Source: Amycolatopsis sp. NBRC 101858
Lineage (GTDB): Bacteria; Actinomycetota; Actinomycetes; Mycobacteriales; Pseudonocardiaceae
DNA length: 64,000 nucleotides
Assembly: GCF_030269325.1 (NCBI RefSeq)
Contig: NZ_BSTD01000001.1
Location: forward strand, 124,001-188,000
Direction: 5' to 3'
Below the pieces are notes generated by a model. The model searched no databases. It saw only the letters and a program-made list of their open reading frames with translations, and was not told the origin of the DNA. Shown here one piece after another: positions 15,219 through 25,615 of the stretch. The stretch's first letter is position 1. Every line of letters starts with the position of its first letter. Position numbers and translations under genes: made by a program.

Positions 15219-17954
15219 TCAGGGCAGCGCGCGCCGCAGCAGCTCGGCCAGGTGGACCGGGGTGCGCCCCGATTCCTGGGCGATCTGCGTCCGGCAGCTG
15301 AACCCGTCCGACACCACCACGGTTTCCGGAGACGCCGCACGGATCGCCGGGAGCATCCGGTCCTCCGCGACCGCCTTCGACACCTCGTAGTGGCCGCGCT
15401 CGAAGCCGAAGTTGCCGGCCAGGCCGCAGCATCCCGAGCCGAGCGTCGTGTTGCGCACTCCGGCCGCCGCCAGCGCCGACTCGTCGGCGCCGAAGCCCAG
15501 TACCGCGTGCTGGTGGCAGTGGACCTGCGTGATCGCGTCGACGTCCAGGGCCGCGAACGGGATCGGCGCGCGCTCCAGCAGTTCCGCGAACGTGAACGTC
15601 CGGGACGCCAGCACCTCGGCACGCGCATCGCCCGGCAGCAACGCCGGCAGGTCGCCGCGGAACAGGGCCGTGCAGCTCGGCTCCAGCCCGGCCACCTCGT
15701 AGCCGTCTTCGAGATACGGCGCGAGGACGTCCAAAGTGCGAGTCAGGACGCGGCGCGCGACGCCGAGCTGGCCCGTCGACACCCACGTCAGTCCACAGCA
15801 GACTCCGCGGTCCGGCAGGACGACGTCGTAGCCCGCCGCGGTCAGGACTTCGTGCGCGGCGTCCAGAACGGACGGCGTCAGGTAGTTGTTGAACGAATCC
15901 GGCCACAGCACCACCCGACGCTCCCCCGATGCCCGCCGCCGCAGGTCCGCCCGCGACGACGTGAACGGCGCAGGAGCGAAGGTGGGCAGCGCCCGTTCCG
16001 GCGCGATCCCGCCGAGCCGTTTCACCAGGCCGGCCAGCCGAGACCGCCCGACGGCGTTGGCCAGCCGAGGCATCCGGGCGCTGAGCCGCAGCCACAGCGG
16101 CAGCCAGCCCATCGAGTAGTGCGACGCCGGCCGCAGCCGCCGGCGGTAGTGCTGGTGCAGGAACTCCGCCTTGTACGTCGCCATGTCGACGTCCACCGGG
16201 CAGTCCGACAGGCATCCCTTGCAGGACAGGCACAAGTCCAGCGCCTCGTGCACTTCGGACGAACGCCAGCCGTCCGTGATGACCTCGCCGTTGATCATCT
16301 CGGCCAGCAGGTGCGCGCGCCCGCGCGTCGAGTGCTGCTCCTCGCGGGTGGCGCGGTAGCTCGGGCACATCACGCCGCCGCCGCTGGTGTTGCGGCACTT
16401 GCCCACGCCGACGCAGCGCCGCATCGCCTGGCCGAAACTCCCCCGGTCCTCCGGATAGCCGAGGAAGACACTGTCCTCAAAGGACTTCGAGGTGGCACGG
16501 ACGCGCAGGTCCGCGTCGACCGGCCGCGGGGCCACCAGGATGCCGGGGTTCATCCGCCCGGCCGGGTCGAAGATCGCCTTGAACCGCCCGAAGAGGTCCA
16601 TCATCTCCGGGCTGTACATCCGGGACAGCAGCTCGGACCGCGCCTGGCCGTCGCCGTGCTCGCCGGACAGCGAACCACCGTGCGCCGCGACGAGGTCCGC
16701 GGCTTCCTCCAGGAACCGCCGGAAGTCCGCTACACCGGGAGCGGACAGCAGATCGAAGTCCAGCCGCAGGTGGAGACAGCCTTCGCCGTAGTGGCCGTAG
16801 ACGACGCTGCGCCGCCCGTGCGCCCGCATCAGCTCCTTGAACTCGCGCAGGTACGCGCCGAGCCGTTCCGGTGGCACCGCCGCGTCCTCCCAGCCCGGCC
16901 AGGCCTCCGAACCGTCGGCGAGCCGGGTCGCGAGCCCCGCGCCCTCCTCGCGGATGCGCCACAGCCCGCGTTGCGCGGCCGGGTCGTCCACGATCGCGAA
17001 CCCGGTGAGGTCGAGCGACGCCGCCAGCTCGCGAGCCCGCGAAGCCGGGTCGTCGCCGGCCAGCTCGACGAACAGCCACGCCCCGCCCGGCGGCAGGTCG
17101 CCCGCGCGGCCCGGCAGCATCGCGACGAGCTCGGCGTCGACGCCCTCGACGGTCAGCGGCGACCACGGCAGGATCGACGGCACGGCGTCGGCCGCGGCGA
17201 TGTCGGACGGGAAGCCCAGCACCGCCAGCACCCGGCGCGCCGGCAGCTCGGCCAGCTCGACGGTCGCTTCGAGGATCGTGACGCAGGTTCCTTCCGAGCC
17301 GACGAGCGCCTTCGCGACGTCGAACCCGTTCTCCGGCAACAGGTGTTCGAGCCCGTAGCCGGACACGCGCCGTGGCCACGTCGAAAGTTCCTTGCGCAGC
17401 AACGCCAGGTTGTCCCGCACGAGCGCACGCAGCTCGTCGAAGATCGGGCCTTCGGCGGGCTCGTCGCGGCCCACCCGCAGCCGGGTGCCGTCGTAGAGCA
17501 GGACGTCGAGCGAGCGGACCACGTCGACCGTGCGCCCCCACGCCACCGAGTGCGACCCGCACGCGTTGTTGCCGATCATCCCGCCGAGCGTGCAGCGGCT
17601 GTGCGTCGACGGGTCCGGGCCGAACCGCAGCCCGTGCGGTGCGGCGACCGCCTGCAGGTCGTCGAGCACGGTCCCGGGCAGCACCCGCGCGAGCCGGGTT
17701 TCCGGGTCCAGCGAGAGCACCCCGCCGACGTGGCGCGAGGTGTCGATCACCAGGCCCGGCCCGCACGCGTTCCCGGCGACGCTCGTGCCGCCGCCGCGCG
17801 CGATCACCGGCAGGTCCCGGGCGCGTGCCTCGGCGACCGCGGCGATCACGTCGTCGACGGACTCCGGCAGCACGACGCCGCGCGGCACGTGGCGGTAGTT
17901 GGAGGCGTCGGTCGTGTACAGCGCGAGCGTGGCGGCGTCGGTGAGGATCTCCAC
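15219..17954 (-). CDS. FAD- and Fe-S-binding 2-hydroxyacid dehydrogenase (D-lactate/2-hydroxyglutarate type, fused)
   Basis: 911 residues. N-terminal PCMH FAD domain (PVIARGGGTSVAGNACG, LGGMIGNNACGSHSVAWGRT) and FAD-oxidase C domain (GSLSGEHGDGQAR), then a 4Fe-4S domain (CVGVGKCRNTSGG and CLSCKGCLSDCP) and two CCG domains (GVCCGLTWVS, GSGCCGLAGNFG). This GlcD-GlcF-like fusion oxidises D-2-hydroxyacids and feeds electrons to the quinone pool through the CCG/Fe-S part. GTG at 17954 is chosen because GGGGG lies just before it; an in-frame ATG further upstream would collide with the divergent kinase promoter. Confidence 0.9.
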   Translation of the reverse strand: MEILTDAATLALYTTDASNYRHVPRGVVLPESVDDVIAAVAEARARDLPVIARGGGTSVAGNACGPGLVIDTSRHVGGVLSLDPETRLARVLPGTVLDDLQAVAAPHGLRFGPDPSTHSRCTLGGMIGNNACGSHSVAWGRTVDVVRSLDVLLYDGTRLRVGRDEPAEGPIFDELRALVRDNLALLRKELSTWPRRVSGYGLEHLLPENGFDVAKALVGSEGTCVTILEATVELAELPARRVLAVLGFPSDIAAADAVPSILPWSPLTVEGVDAELVAMLPGRAGDLPPGGAWLFVELAGDDPASRARELAASLDLTGFAIVDDPAAQRGLWRIREEGAGLATRLADGSEAWPGWEDAAVPPERLGAYLREFKELMRAHGRRSVVYGHYGEGCLHLRLDFDLLSAPGVADFRRFLEEAADLVAAHGGSLSGEHGDGQARSELLSRMYSPEMMDLFGRFKAIFDPAGRMNPGILVAPRPVDADLRVRATSKSFEDSVFLGYPEDRGSFGQAMRRCVGVGKCRNTSGGGVMCPSYRATREEQHSTRGRAHLLAEMINGEVITDGWRSSEVHEALDLCLSCKGCLSDCPVDVDMATYKAEFLHQHYRRRLRPASHYSMGWLPLWLRLSARMPRLANAVGRSRLAGLVKRLGGIAPERALPTFAPAPFTSSRADLRRRASGERRVVLWPDSFNNYLTPSVLDAAHEVLTAAGYDVVLPDRGVCCGLTWVSTGQLGVARRVLTRTLDVLAPYLEDGYEVAGLEPSCTALFRGDLPALLPGDARAEVLASRTFTFAELLERAPIPFAALDVDAITQVHCHQHAVLGFGADESALAAAGVRNTTLGSGCCGLAGNFGFERGHYEVSKAVAEDRMLPAIRAASPETVVVSDGFSCRTQIAQESGRTPVHLAELLRRALP

Positions 17955-18038
17955 GCCCCCATTCAAGTCGACGGACGGCGTCCGTACCTCTCCAGCCGGG
18001 TATGTCCGAAACCACACCCCGTGTGCCATCGTGATCGC

Positions 18039-19178
18039 GTGACGGCAAAGGAGCACGTCGCCGAGTACAGCGCGGTGCTGGGCGAGCTGCTGCGCGAGCG
18101 CGAAAAGCTGCTCGGCACCCTCGACCGGGTCGCCGCGCTGCACGGGACCGCGCGCCTGATCCGGGAGACGGTCGGCGCGAAGGCCGGGTTCGTCGGCGAG
18201 CTCACCGAGCCGGGGCGGGCCGTGATCCGCTGGATGTCGGGCAACCGCACCGACGCGCTGCAGGACCTCGAGGTGCAGACCGGGTACGGCGTCGGCGGCC
18301 GGGTGCTGGCGCTGGGCCGGCCGGTCCGGGTCAGCGACTACGTCAGCTCGCCGACCATCACCCACCACTTCGACGCCCAGGTGCGCGGCGAGGGCCTGGC
18401 CGCGCTGCTCGCGGTCCCGATCGTCGCGCGCGGCGAGACCGTCGCCATCGCGTACGCCGCCATGCGCGAGCCCGCCGACTTCGGCGACGACGCCGTCCGG
18501 CGGATGGAAGAGGTCGCCCGCCAGGCCGGGACGGCGTTGCACCTGGCGAAGGTCGCCGAGACCGACCGCACGGCCGCGGTGGCCGGCGAACGCCTGCGGA
18601 TGCAGAGCGCGCTGCACGATTCGGTCGGCGCACTGCTGTTCTCCATCGGCGTCCAGGTGCGCGACCTGCACGAGGACGTCCGCGAACACCCCGGCCTGGA
18701 CGCGCGCCTGCGGCGGCTGGAGGGCGACGTCTCGGCGGCGGCCGGGGCGCTGCGGGAGTCGCTGCTGGCGCTGTCGGAGTCCAGCCCGGAGCGGGCGCTG
18801 CCGGTCGAGCTGGCCGAGCACTGCCGCTCGTTCCAGGCACGCTGCGGCGTCCCGGCCCGGTTCGTGCAGCTCGCGGCGGTGCCGCCGCTGGACGCCGAAC
18901 GGACCGCGCTGCTGGTCGCCGCGGTCCGCGAAGGGCTGCTCAACGTCGAGAAGCACGCCCGGGCGTCGTCGGTGATCGTCAGCCTCCTGCCCAGCGAAGA
19001 CGGGGTCCAGGTGGTCGTCGCGGACGACGGCACCGGCGCGGCGGCCGTCCCCGGCACGGGCGTGGGCCTGCGGACGCTGACCGGGCGCGCCCTGCGCCTG
19101 GGCGGCCGCGTCAGCCTGGTCCGGGACGACGACGACGGCTGCACCCTGCGCGCGTGGGTGCCGCTGGTGCGGCCGTGA
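18039..19178 (+). CDS. Soluble GAF-domain sensor histidine kinase (NarL/DesK type)
   Basis: 379 residues without membrane helices. A GAF domain occupies about residues 25-180; the phospho-acceptor helix has ALHDSVGALLFSIG with His about 190; the ATPase domain has an N-box REGLLNVEKHA and a VADDGTG G-box. GAF ligands may be haem, nucleotides or small molecules. The stop overlaps the response-regulator start (GTGA), so the two are cotranslated. The divergent dehydrogenase is a possible target. Confidence 0.85.
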   Translation: MTAKEHVAEYSAVLGELLREREKLLGTLDRVAALHGTARLIRETVGAKAGFVGELTEPGRAVIRWMSGNRTDALQDLEVQTGYGVGGRVLALGRPVRVSDYVSSPTITHHFDAQVRGEGLAALLAVPIVARGETVAIAYAAMREPADFGDDAVRRMEEVARQAGTALHLAKVAETDRTAAVAGERLRMQSALHDSVGALLFSIGVQVRDLHEDVREHPGLDARLRRLEGDVSAAAGALRESLLALSESSPERALPVELAEHCRSFQARCGVPARFVQLAAVPPLDAERTALLVAAVREGLLNVEKHARASSVIVSLLPSEDGVQVVVADDGTGAAAVPGTGVGLRTLTGRALRLGGRVSLVRDDDDGCTLRAWVPLVRP

Positions 19179-19807
19179 CCCCCACGACGCCCGCGACCGT
19201 GTTCGTCGTCGACGACCACCCGGTGGTCCGCGACGGCGTGACGCTGCTGCTGCGCTCGGACCCCTGCCTGAGCGTGGTCGGTTCCGCGGAGTCCGGGCGG
19301 CTGGCGATCGAGCGGGTGGCGGCGCTGGCCCCGGACCTGATCCTGCTCGACCTGCGCCTGCCGGACATGCTCGCGCCGGAGGTCGTCACCGAGCTGCGGC
19401 ACGTGCACCCGGACGGGAAGATCGTGGTGTTCACCGCCCACGGCGACCACCAGGGCGTGCTGGCCGCGCTGGAGTCGGGGGCGCACGGCTGCCTGCTCAA
19501 GGACGCGGCGGGCGCGCAGCTGGTGACCGAGCTGCGGCGGGTGCTGCGCGGCGAGCGCGTCGTCGACCCGCGGATCCTGCCCGACGCCGGGCACCGGTCG
19601 GACGCGCTGGCCCGCAGCGGCCTGACCCGCCGCGAGTACGAGGTCCTGCGGCTGGCCGCGCAGGGGCAGACGAACCCGGAGATCGCCGAGTCGACGGGGC
19701 TGGCGCGCAACACCGTGAAGACGTACCTGCAGTCGGCGCTGCACAAGCTGGGCGCGCGCAACCGCGTCGAGGCCATCGGCAAGGCCAGCGAAGCCGGGCT
19801 GCTGTGA
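19175..19807 (+). CDS. LuxR/NarL-family response regulator
   Basis: 210 residues. Receiver domain with VVDDHPVVRDG, phospho-Asp in LLDLRLPDM and Lys in LLKDAAG; C-terminal LuxR-type HTH (LTRREYEVLRLAAQGQ, ARNTVKTYLQSALHKLGARN). Partner of the GAF kinase immediately upstream. GTG start overlaps the kinase stop by 4 bases. Confidence 0.9.
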   Translation: MTPTTPATVFVVDDHPVVRDGVTLLLRSDPCLSVVGSAESGRLAIERVAALAPDLILLDLRLPDMLAPEVVTELRHVHPDGKIVVFTAHGDHQGVLAALESGAHGCLLKDAAGAQLVTELRRVLRGERVVDPRILPDAGHRSDALARSGLTRREYEVLRLAAQGQTNPEIAESTGLARNTVKTYLQSALHKLGARNRVEAIGKASEAGLL

Positions 19808-19820
19808 GATCGTCACCCGG

Positions 19821-20636
19821 GTGACGATCGACCTGCACGCGCACAGCACGGCCTCCGACGGGACGACACCGCCCGCCGAGCTGCCGCGCCTGGCCGCCGA
19901 GGCCGGGCTGACGGTGCTCGCCCTGACCGACCACGACACCTTCGCGGGCCTGGCGGCAGCTTCCGCGGCCGCGGACCTCGAACTCGTCCCCGGCGTCGAG
20001 ACCTCCTGCCGGCTCGACGACGCGGAGGTGCACCTGCTCGGCCTGTTCGTCGACCCGGGGTACGAGCCCCTGGCAGCCGAGCTGGAGCTGATCCGCACCG
20101 ACCGCACCCGTCGCGCGGTGCGGATGATCGAGCGGTGCCGGGAACTGGGCGCGCCGATCACGTTGGCGCAGGTCGAAACGATCGCCGCGGGTGCGCCGCT
20201 CGGCCGCCCGCACATCGCCGCGGCGCTGACCGCCGTGGGCGTGACCGACGCCTTCACGGCGAACTGGATCGCCGACGGCGGCCGGGCGGACGTGCCCAAG
20301 CACGTTCTGTCCACTGTGGACGCGATCGGGCTGGTCCGGGCGGCCGGGGGTGCGGCGGTACTGGCGCACCCGCGGTCGGTGAAGCGCCGGGCCGAGGTGT
20401 CGGACGCGCAGCTGGCCGTGCTGGGTGCAGCCGGGCTGACGGGAATCGAAGTCGATCACCCCGAGCAGCCGCCGGAGGTCCGGGCACGGCTGCGCGAGGT
20501 GGCCGCGGAGCTGGGCTTGCTCGCGACGGGGTCCAGCGACTTCCACGGCGACCGCAAGCCCGTCCGCCTCGGCGAGTGCACGACCTCGCCCGAGGTGTTC
20601 GCGGCGTTGCGAACGGCGGCCGTGTCCGTTTCGTAG
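19821..20636 (+). CDS. PHP-domain metal phosphoesterase
   Basis: 271 residues. Metal ligands of the PHP fold are visible in order: DLHAHSTASDG, TDHDTFAG, PGVETS, LAHPRS and SSDFHGDRKP. Length and order match YciV-like proteins (3',5'-nucleoside-bisphosphate phosphatase or RNase activity). It begins 13 bases after the response regulator and may share its transcript, although no functional link is evident. Confidence 0.85.
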   Translation: MTIDLHAHSTASDGTTPPAELPRLAAEAGLTVLALTDHDTFAGLAAASAAADLELVPGVETSCRLDDAEVHLLGLFVDPGYEPLAAELELIRTDRTRRAVRMIERCRELGAPITLAQVETIAAGAPLGRPHIAAALTAVGVTDAFTANWIADGGRADVPKHVLSTVDAIGLVRAAGGAAVLAHPRSVKRRAEVSDAQLAVLGAAGLTGIEVDHPEQPPEVRARLREVAAELGLLATGSSDFHGDRKPVRLGECTTSPEVFAALRTAAVSVS

Positions 20637-20652
20637 CCGGTTACCTCTCCAC

Positions 20653-20680
20653 GTGGGGGTGGCCGAGGACTCGGCCCCAC
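20653..20680 (+). terminator. GC-rich stem-loop after the PHP gene
   Basis: GGCCGAG/CTCGGCC arms around a 2-base loop, extended by outer GTGGGG/CCCCAC pairing. No T run follows, so it would be an L-shaped or structure-only terminator. Confidence 0.45.
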
Positions 20681-20702
20681 CGCAGGATGGCCGCCACCGA
20701 CC

Positions 20703-20716
20703 GTGACTCACGTCAC
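20703..20716. promoter_or_regulatory. Short palindrome GTGAC-N4-GTCAC upstream of the Liv operon
   Basis: Lies about 40 bases before livF, within its promoter region. Resembles the symmetric half-sites of CRP-family regulators, but spacing differs from the classical consensus, so the regulator is unassigned. Confidence 0.4.
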
Positions 20717-20754
20717 ACGAGTGGAGGAGGCGTCTTGCGTCCTGGAGTGAGTCC

Positions 20755-21560
<806 letters not shown>

Positions 21561-21564
<4 letters not shown>

Positions 21565-22334
21565 CACCACCGGAACTGCGTGTCGAGGGCGTTTCGCTGC
21601 GGTTCGGCGGGATCCGCGCCCTCGACTGCGTCTCGTTCACCGTCGCCCCCGGCTCGCTGCACGCGCTGATCGGGCCGAACGGGGCCGGGAAGTCCAGCTG
21701 CTTCAACGTGATCAGCGGGCTCTACCGGGCCGACGACGGCCACGTGCGGCTCGGCGGCACCGAGCTCACCGGGCTCGCGCCGCACAAGCTGGCCGGGCTC
21801 GGCGTCGGCCGGTCGTTCCAGAACGCCGCGCTCTCGGCCGGCTCCACGGTGCTGGACAACGTCCTGCTCGGCCGCCACGCCCTGACCCGCGGCGGGTTCC
21901 TCGAAGTCGGGCTGCGGCTGCCGTGGACCGTCCGCGCCGAACGCCGGCACGCCGAACGCGCCCGCGAGATCTGCGCGTTCCTCGGCCTCGGCGCGGTCGT
22001 CGACGCACCCGTAGGCGCGCTGCCCTACGGCGTCGTCAAGCGCGTCGACCTCGCCCGCGCGCTCGCCGTCGAGCCGGTGCTCCTGCTGCTCGACGAGCCC
22101 GCGGCCGGGATGAACGCGGCCGAGACGGCGGAGCTGGCCGGGACGATCAGCGGGATCCGCGCCGAGCTGGGCATCTCGATCCTGCTCGTCGAGCACGACA
22201 TGGGCCTGGTGATGGACATCGCCGACCGGGTCACGGTGCTCGACTTCGGCCGCCGCATCGCCGACGGCACCCCGGCGCAGGTCCAGGCCGACCCGGACGT
22301 CATCAAGGCCTACCTGGGCACGGAGGCGGCGTGA
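21561..22334 (+). CDS. livG: Branched-chain amino-acid-type ABC transporter, ATPase LivG
   Basis: 257 residues: Walker A GPNGAGKSS, Walker B LLLLDEPAAGMN, and a signature region LPYGVVKRVDLARAL where LivG proteins normally carry the LPYG form rather than LSGG. ATGA overlap with livF; an in-frame GTG at 21552 is a less likely start. Pairs with LivF to energise the LivHM channel at the cytosolic face. Confidence 0.85.
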
Positions 22335-23209
22335 ACACATTCCTGCAGCTCACGGTGAACGGCCTCGGCAAGGGCGCGGTGTTCGCGTTGCTCGCGCTGG
22401 GGTTCGTCATCATCTTCAAGGCCACCGAGGTGGTCAACTTCGCGCACGGCTCGCTCGTGCTCTTCGGCGGCTACCTCGTCGTGGTGACGCGGGACGCGCT
22501 GGGCTGGGTGGGCGCGTCCCTGGTCGGCATCGTCTCGGCCGGGCTGCTCGGCCTGGCCGTGGAACGGCTGCTGCTGTCGCGCTCCCGGCACGCCGACGCC
22601 AACAGCCTGGCCCTGCTCACCATCGGCGTCGACGTGATCGTCACCGAGGAGATCGTGCGCCGCCTCGGGGTCACGCTGCCCTTCCTCGGCGGCGCGTGGG
22701 ACGCGCAGCCGTTCCAGCTCGGCGGGATCACGCTGTTCCGCACGCACCTGGTCGCCCTCGGCGTGGCCGCGGTGCTCATCACGGCGTTCTGGCTCGCCTT
22801 CAAGTACTCGAACTGGGGCGTCGCGATGCGGGCGCAGGCGGAGAACCGCGAAGCCGCCGCGCTGATGGGCATCCGCAGCTCCCGCGTCACCGCGACGGCG
22901 TGGCTGGTCGCCGGGCTGCTGGCCGGGGTCGCCGTGCTGTTCATCGCGACGCAGGACTTCTCCGGCGCCGGGCTCTCGCGCGGGACGCACTCGATCGCGC
23001 TGGCCGCCTTCCCCGCGGCGATCCTCGGCGGCCTCGACTCGACGGCGGGCGCGGTGGTCGGCGGCCTGGTCGTGGGCATCGTGGAAGCGCTCTCCGCGCA
23101 GTACGTCTCGTTCGACTTCTCGAAGAGCGCGGTGTTCCTCGTGATGCTGGTGGTCCTGGTGGTGCGGCCCTCGGGGCTGTTCGGCACGAGGGAGCGAACC
23201 CGTGTCTGA
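22331..23209 (+). CDS. livH: Branched-chain amino-acid-type ABC permease LivH
   Basis: 292 residues with about eight membrane helices, starting FLQLTVNGLGKGAVFALLALGF; ATEVVNFAHG and the EAA-like stretch AENREAAALMGI are family landmarks. GTGA overlap with livG. Forms the membrane channel with LivM. Confidence 0.85.
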   Translation: MNTFLQLTVNGLGKGAVFALLALGFVIIFKATEVVNFAHGSLVLFGGYLVVVTRDALGWVGASLVGIVSAGLLGLAVERLLLSRSRHADANSLALLTIGVDVIVTEEIVRRLGVTLPFLGGAWDAQPFQLGGITLFRTHLVALGVAAVLITAFWLAFKYSNWGVAMRAQAENREAAALMGIRSSRVTATAWLVAGLLAGVAVLFIATQDFSGAGLSRGTHSIALAAFPAAILGGLDSTAGAVVGGLVVGIVEALSAQYVSFDFSKSAVFLVMLVVLVVRPSGLFGTRERTRV

Positions 23210-24368
23210 CCGTGCCGTGTCCGAAGTGGACAGCCCGCCCGCGGCAGGCGAGCCGCCGGTGAAGCCGCGGCGCGACCCGGCGAAGCTCGTGCGCCCGGTC
23301 GCGTGGCTCGCGCTGCTGGTCGTCCTGCTCGCCCTGCCGCTCTACCTCGACGCGGCCTGGCTCAAGGCCGGGCAGTACATGATGATCGGCGGGGTCGGCG
23401 CGATCGGGCTGACGCTGGTGGTCGGGCAGGCCGGGCAGCTTTCCCTGGCCCACGCGTTCTTCCTGCTCGCCGGCGGCACGGCCTACACCGTGCTCTCGGG
23501 GCCGGCCGGCGACGACCGCGTCATCGGGTTCGGCCTCGACCCCGGCCTGTCGCTGGTCGGCGCGGTCGTCGTCTCGGCGCTGCTGGGCCTCGCCTTCGCG
23601 CCGGTGGCCGGGCGGCTGCGCGGGATCTACCTCGGCGTCGCGTCCCTGGCCCTGGTGTTCCTGGGGCTCTACTTCGGACAGTCGGCCGAGGAGCTCACCG
23701 GCGGGACGTCGACCGGGCGCGCGCCCACGCCGTTCTCGCTGTTCGGCTTCCCCTTCACCGACGACGGTCCCGAAATCACCCTGCTCGGCGTGCCGATCCG
23801 GCAGGCCGAACGCACGTGGTACCTGTTCCTGCTGCTCACCGCGCTGGCGTTCGTGATCGCGCGCGGTGCCGTCGCCGGCCGGCCCGGCCGGTCGTGGCGG
23901 GCGGTGCGCGACAACGAAGCCGCGGCCGCGGTGATGGGCGTCAGCGTGCTGCGCGCCAAGGCGGGCGCGTTCGCCGTCTCGTCGGCCTACGGCGGGCTCG
24001 CCGGCGCGATGACCGTGCTGTGGTTCGACATCCTCAAGCCGGACGAGAGCGAGTTCGGCACGTACGGCATCAACGTGTCCATCGCCTACCTCGCGATGGT
24101 CATCATCGGCGGGCTCGGCTCGGTCCCCGGCGCCCTGGTCGGCGCGCTGATCGTCAACGGCCTGCCGCAGGTGCTCGCGCTGTACTCGGCGGACCTGGGC
24201 TGGTTCTCCGGCACCGGCGACGGCGCGCTGACCCCGATCCTGGTCAGCTCGTTCGTCTACGGCGCCGCGATCATCCTCGTCGTGCTGTTCGAGCCGGGCG
24301 GGCTCGCCGCGATCGGCCGCCGGCTCACCCGGAGAAGCTTTCGCCGTCGAACCCCGGAGGAAAAATGA
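23202..24368 (+). CDS. livM: Branched-chain amino-acid-type ABC permease LivM
   Basis: 388 residues: a polar N-terminal extension of about 35 residues precedes eight or so membrane helices. GQAGQLSLAHAFFLLAGG, RAVRDNEAAAAVMGV (EAA loop) and VIIGGLGSVPGALVGA are typical. Overlaps livH by 8 bases and livK by 4. Confidence 0.85.
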   Translation: MSDRAVSEVDSPPAAGEPPVKPRRDPAKLVRPVAWLALLVVLLALPLYLDAAWLKAGQYMMIGGVGAIGLTLVVGQAGQLSLAHAFFLLAGGTAYTVLSGPAGDDRVIGFGLDPGLSLVGAVVVSALLGLAFAPVAGRLRGIYLGVASLALVFLGLYFGQSAEELTGGTSTGRAPTPFSLFGFPFTDDGPEITLLGVPIRQAERTWYLFLLLTALAFVIARGAVAGRPGRSWRAVRDNEAAAAVMGVSVLRAKAGAFAVSSAYGGLAGAMTVLWFDILKPDESEFGTYGINVSIAYLAMVIIGGLGSVPGALVGALIVNGLPQVLALYSADLGWFSGTGDGALTPILVSSFVYGAAIILVVLFEPGGLAAIGRRLTRRSFRRRTPEEK

Positions 24369-25615
24369 AACGCACACACCTGGCGGCGGCGCTGGTGGCC
24401 GTCCTCGCGCTCTCGGCGTGCAGCACGAAAGCGGGCGACGCGGGCTCGTCGGGCCCGGACAGCTCCGGCGTCAAGACCGGCAAGGGGGTGACCGCCACCG
24501 ACGTGACGCTCGGCGTGATGACCGACAAGTCCGGCGTCTTCAAGAACCTCGGCCTCGGCGTCACGCAGGGCAACGAGCTGTGGGCCAAGGACTTCAACGC
24601 CGCCGGGGGCGTCTGCGGCCGGCAGGTGAAGCTCGAAGAGGTCGACCACGGCTACAAGGCCGACACGGCCAAGACGCTGTACCCGCAGATCGAGCCGAAG
24701 GTGCTCGGGTTCGTGCAGCTGCTCGGCTCGCCGGTGGTGGCCGCGCTGAAGCAGAACCTGGCCTCGGACAAGACCGTCGCCGCGCCCGCGTCGTGGTCCT
24801 CGGAGCTGCTGGACAACCCGTACGTGATGATCGTCGGCACCACCTACGACCTGGAGATCATCGACGGGCTGGCCTACCTGCAGGAGCAGGGGCAGCTCAA
24901 GGACGGCGACACGATCGCGCACGTCTACATCGACGGCGAGTACGGCAAGAACGGCCTGCGCGGCTCGCAGTTCTACGCGAAGAAGCACAACCTGACGGTC
25001 AAGGAAGTGAAGATCACCTCGACCGACAGCGACCTGACGAACGTCGTCACCGGGCTCAAGGGCGCCGGGGTGAAGCTGATCGCGCTGACCACCACGCCCG
25101 CCCAGACCGGGTCCGCGGTCGCGGCGAACAAGGCGCTCGGGCTGAACGTGCCGGTGCTGGGCAACAACCCGACGTTCGACCCGGCGCTGCTGAAGAGCCC
25201 GGCGGCGAGCGCGCTGGACAAGCTGACCATCGTCGCGAGCAGTGTCCCGTTCTCGGCGGACCTCCCGAAGGCCAAGGACGTCGCGGCGAAGTACAAGGCC
25301 GCGTACAAGGAAACGCCCAACGGCGGGGTCCCCTACGGCTACGCGGTCGGCGAGGTCTGGGGCGCGGTGCTGAAGAAGGCCTGCGACAACAAGGACCTCA
25401 CCCGCGAAGGCATCGCCGCGGCGCTGAAGCAGACGACGTCGGCGAGCACCGACGACCTGGTCGCGGCGCTCGACTTCTCCAAGCCGGGGACGCCGGCGAC
25501 GCGCCAGGTCTACGCGGCGACCCCGGACGCCACCGCCGAGGGCGGCGTCCGGTACGTCAAGCCGCTGTTCGAAGCGCCCGAGGCTAAGGAGTACGTGGCG
25601 CCGCACCAGAAGTGA
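24365..25615 (+). CDS. livK: Substrate-binding lipoprotein of the Liv-type ABC importer
   Basis: 416 residues. Signal peptide with lipobox LSAC (Cys-19) anchors the protein to the outer face of the membrane. The periplasmic-binding fold begins VTATDVTLGVMTDKSGVFKNLG and includes GGVCGRQVKLEE, typical of Leu/Ile/Val-type receptors. GGAGGAAAA precedes the ATG, which overlaps the livM stop. True ligand could be another amino acid, amide or aromatic acid; the neighbouring dehydrogenase and Lrp regulator favour branched-chain amino acids. It ends in a 32-base overlap with the convergent dehydrogenase. Confidence 0.85.
   Translation: MKRTHLAAALVAVLALSACSTKAGDAGSSGPDSSGVKTGKGVTATDVTLGVMTDKSGVFKNLGLGVTQGNELWAKDFNAAGGVCGRQVKLEEVDHGYKADTAKTLYPQIEPKVLGFVQLLGSPVVAALKQNLASDKTVAAPASWSSELLDNPYVMIVGTTYDLEIIDGLAYLQEQGQLKDGDTIAHVYIDGEYGKNGLRGSQFYAKKHNLTVKEVKITSTDSDLTNVVTGLKGAGVKLIALTTTPAQTGSAVAANKALGLNVPVLGNNPTFDPALLKSPAASALDKLTIVASSVPFSADLPKAKDVAAKYKAAYKETPNGGVPYGYAVGEVWGAVLKKACDNKDLTREGIAAALKQTTSASTDDLVAALDFSKPGTPATRQVYAATPDATAEGGVRYVKPLFEAPEAKEYVAPHQK

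Noticed and set aside
16171..18048. Separate glycolate-oxidase GlcD and GlcF genes in place of one fusion
   Set aside because: The FAD and Fe-S halves are in one uninterrupted frame with no internal start signal, so it is a single fused protein.
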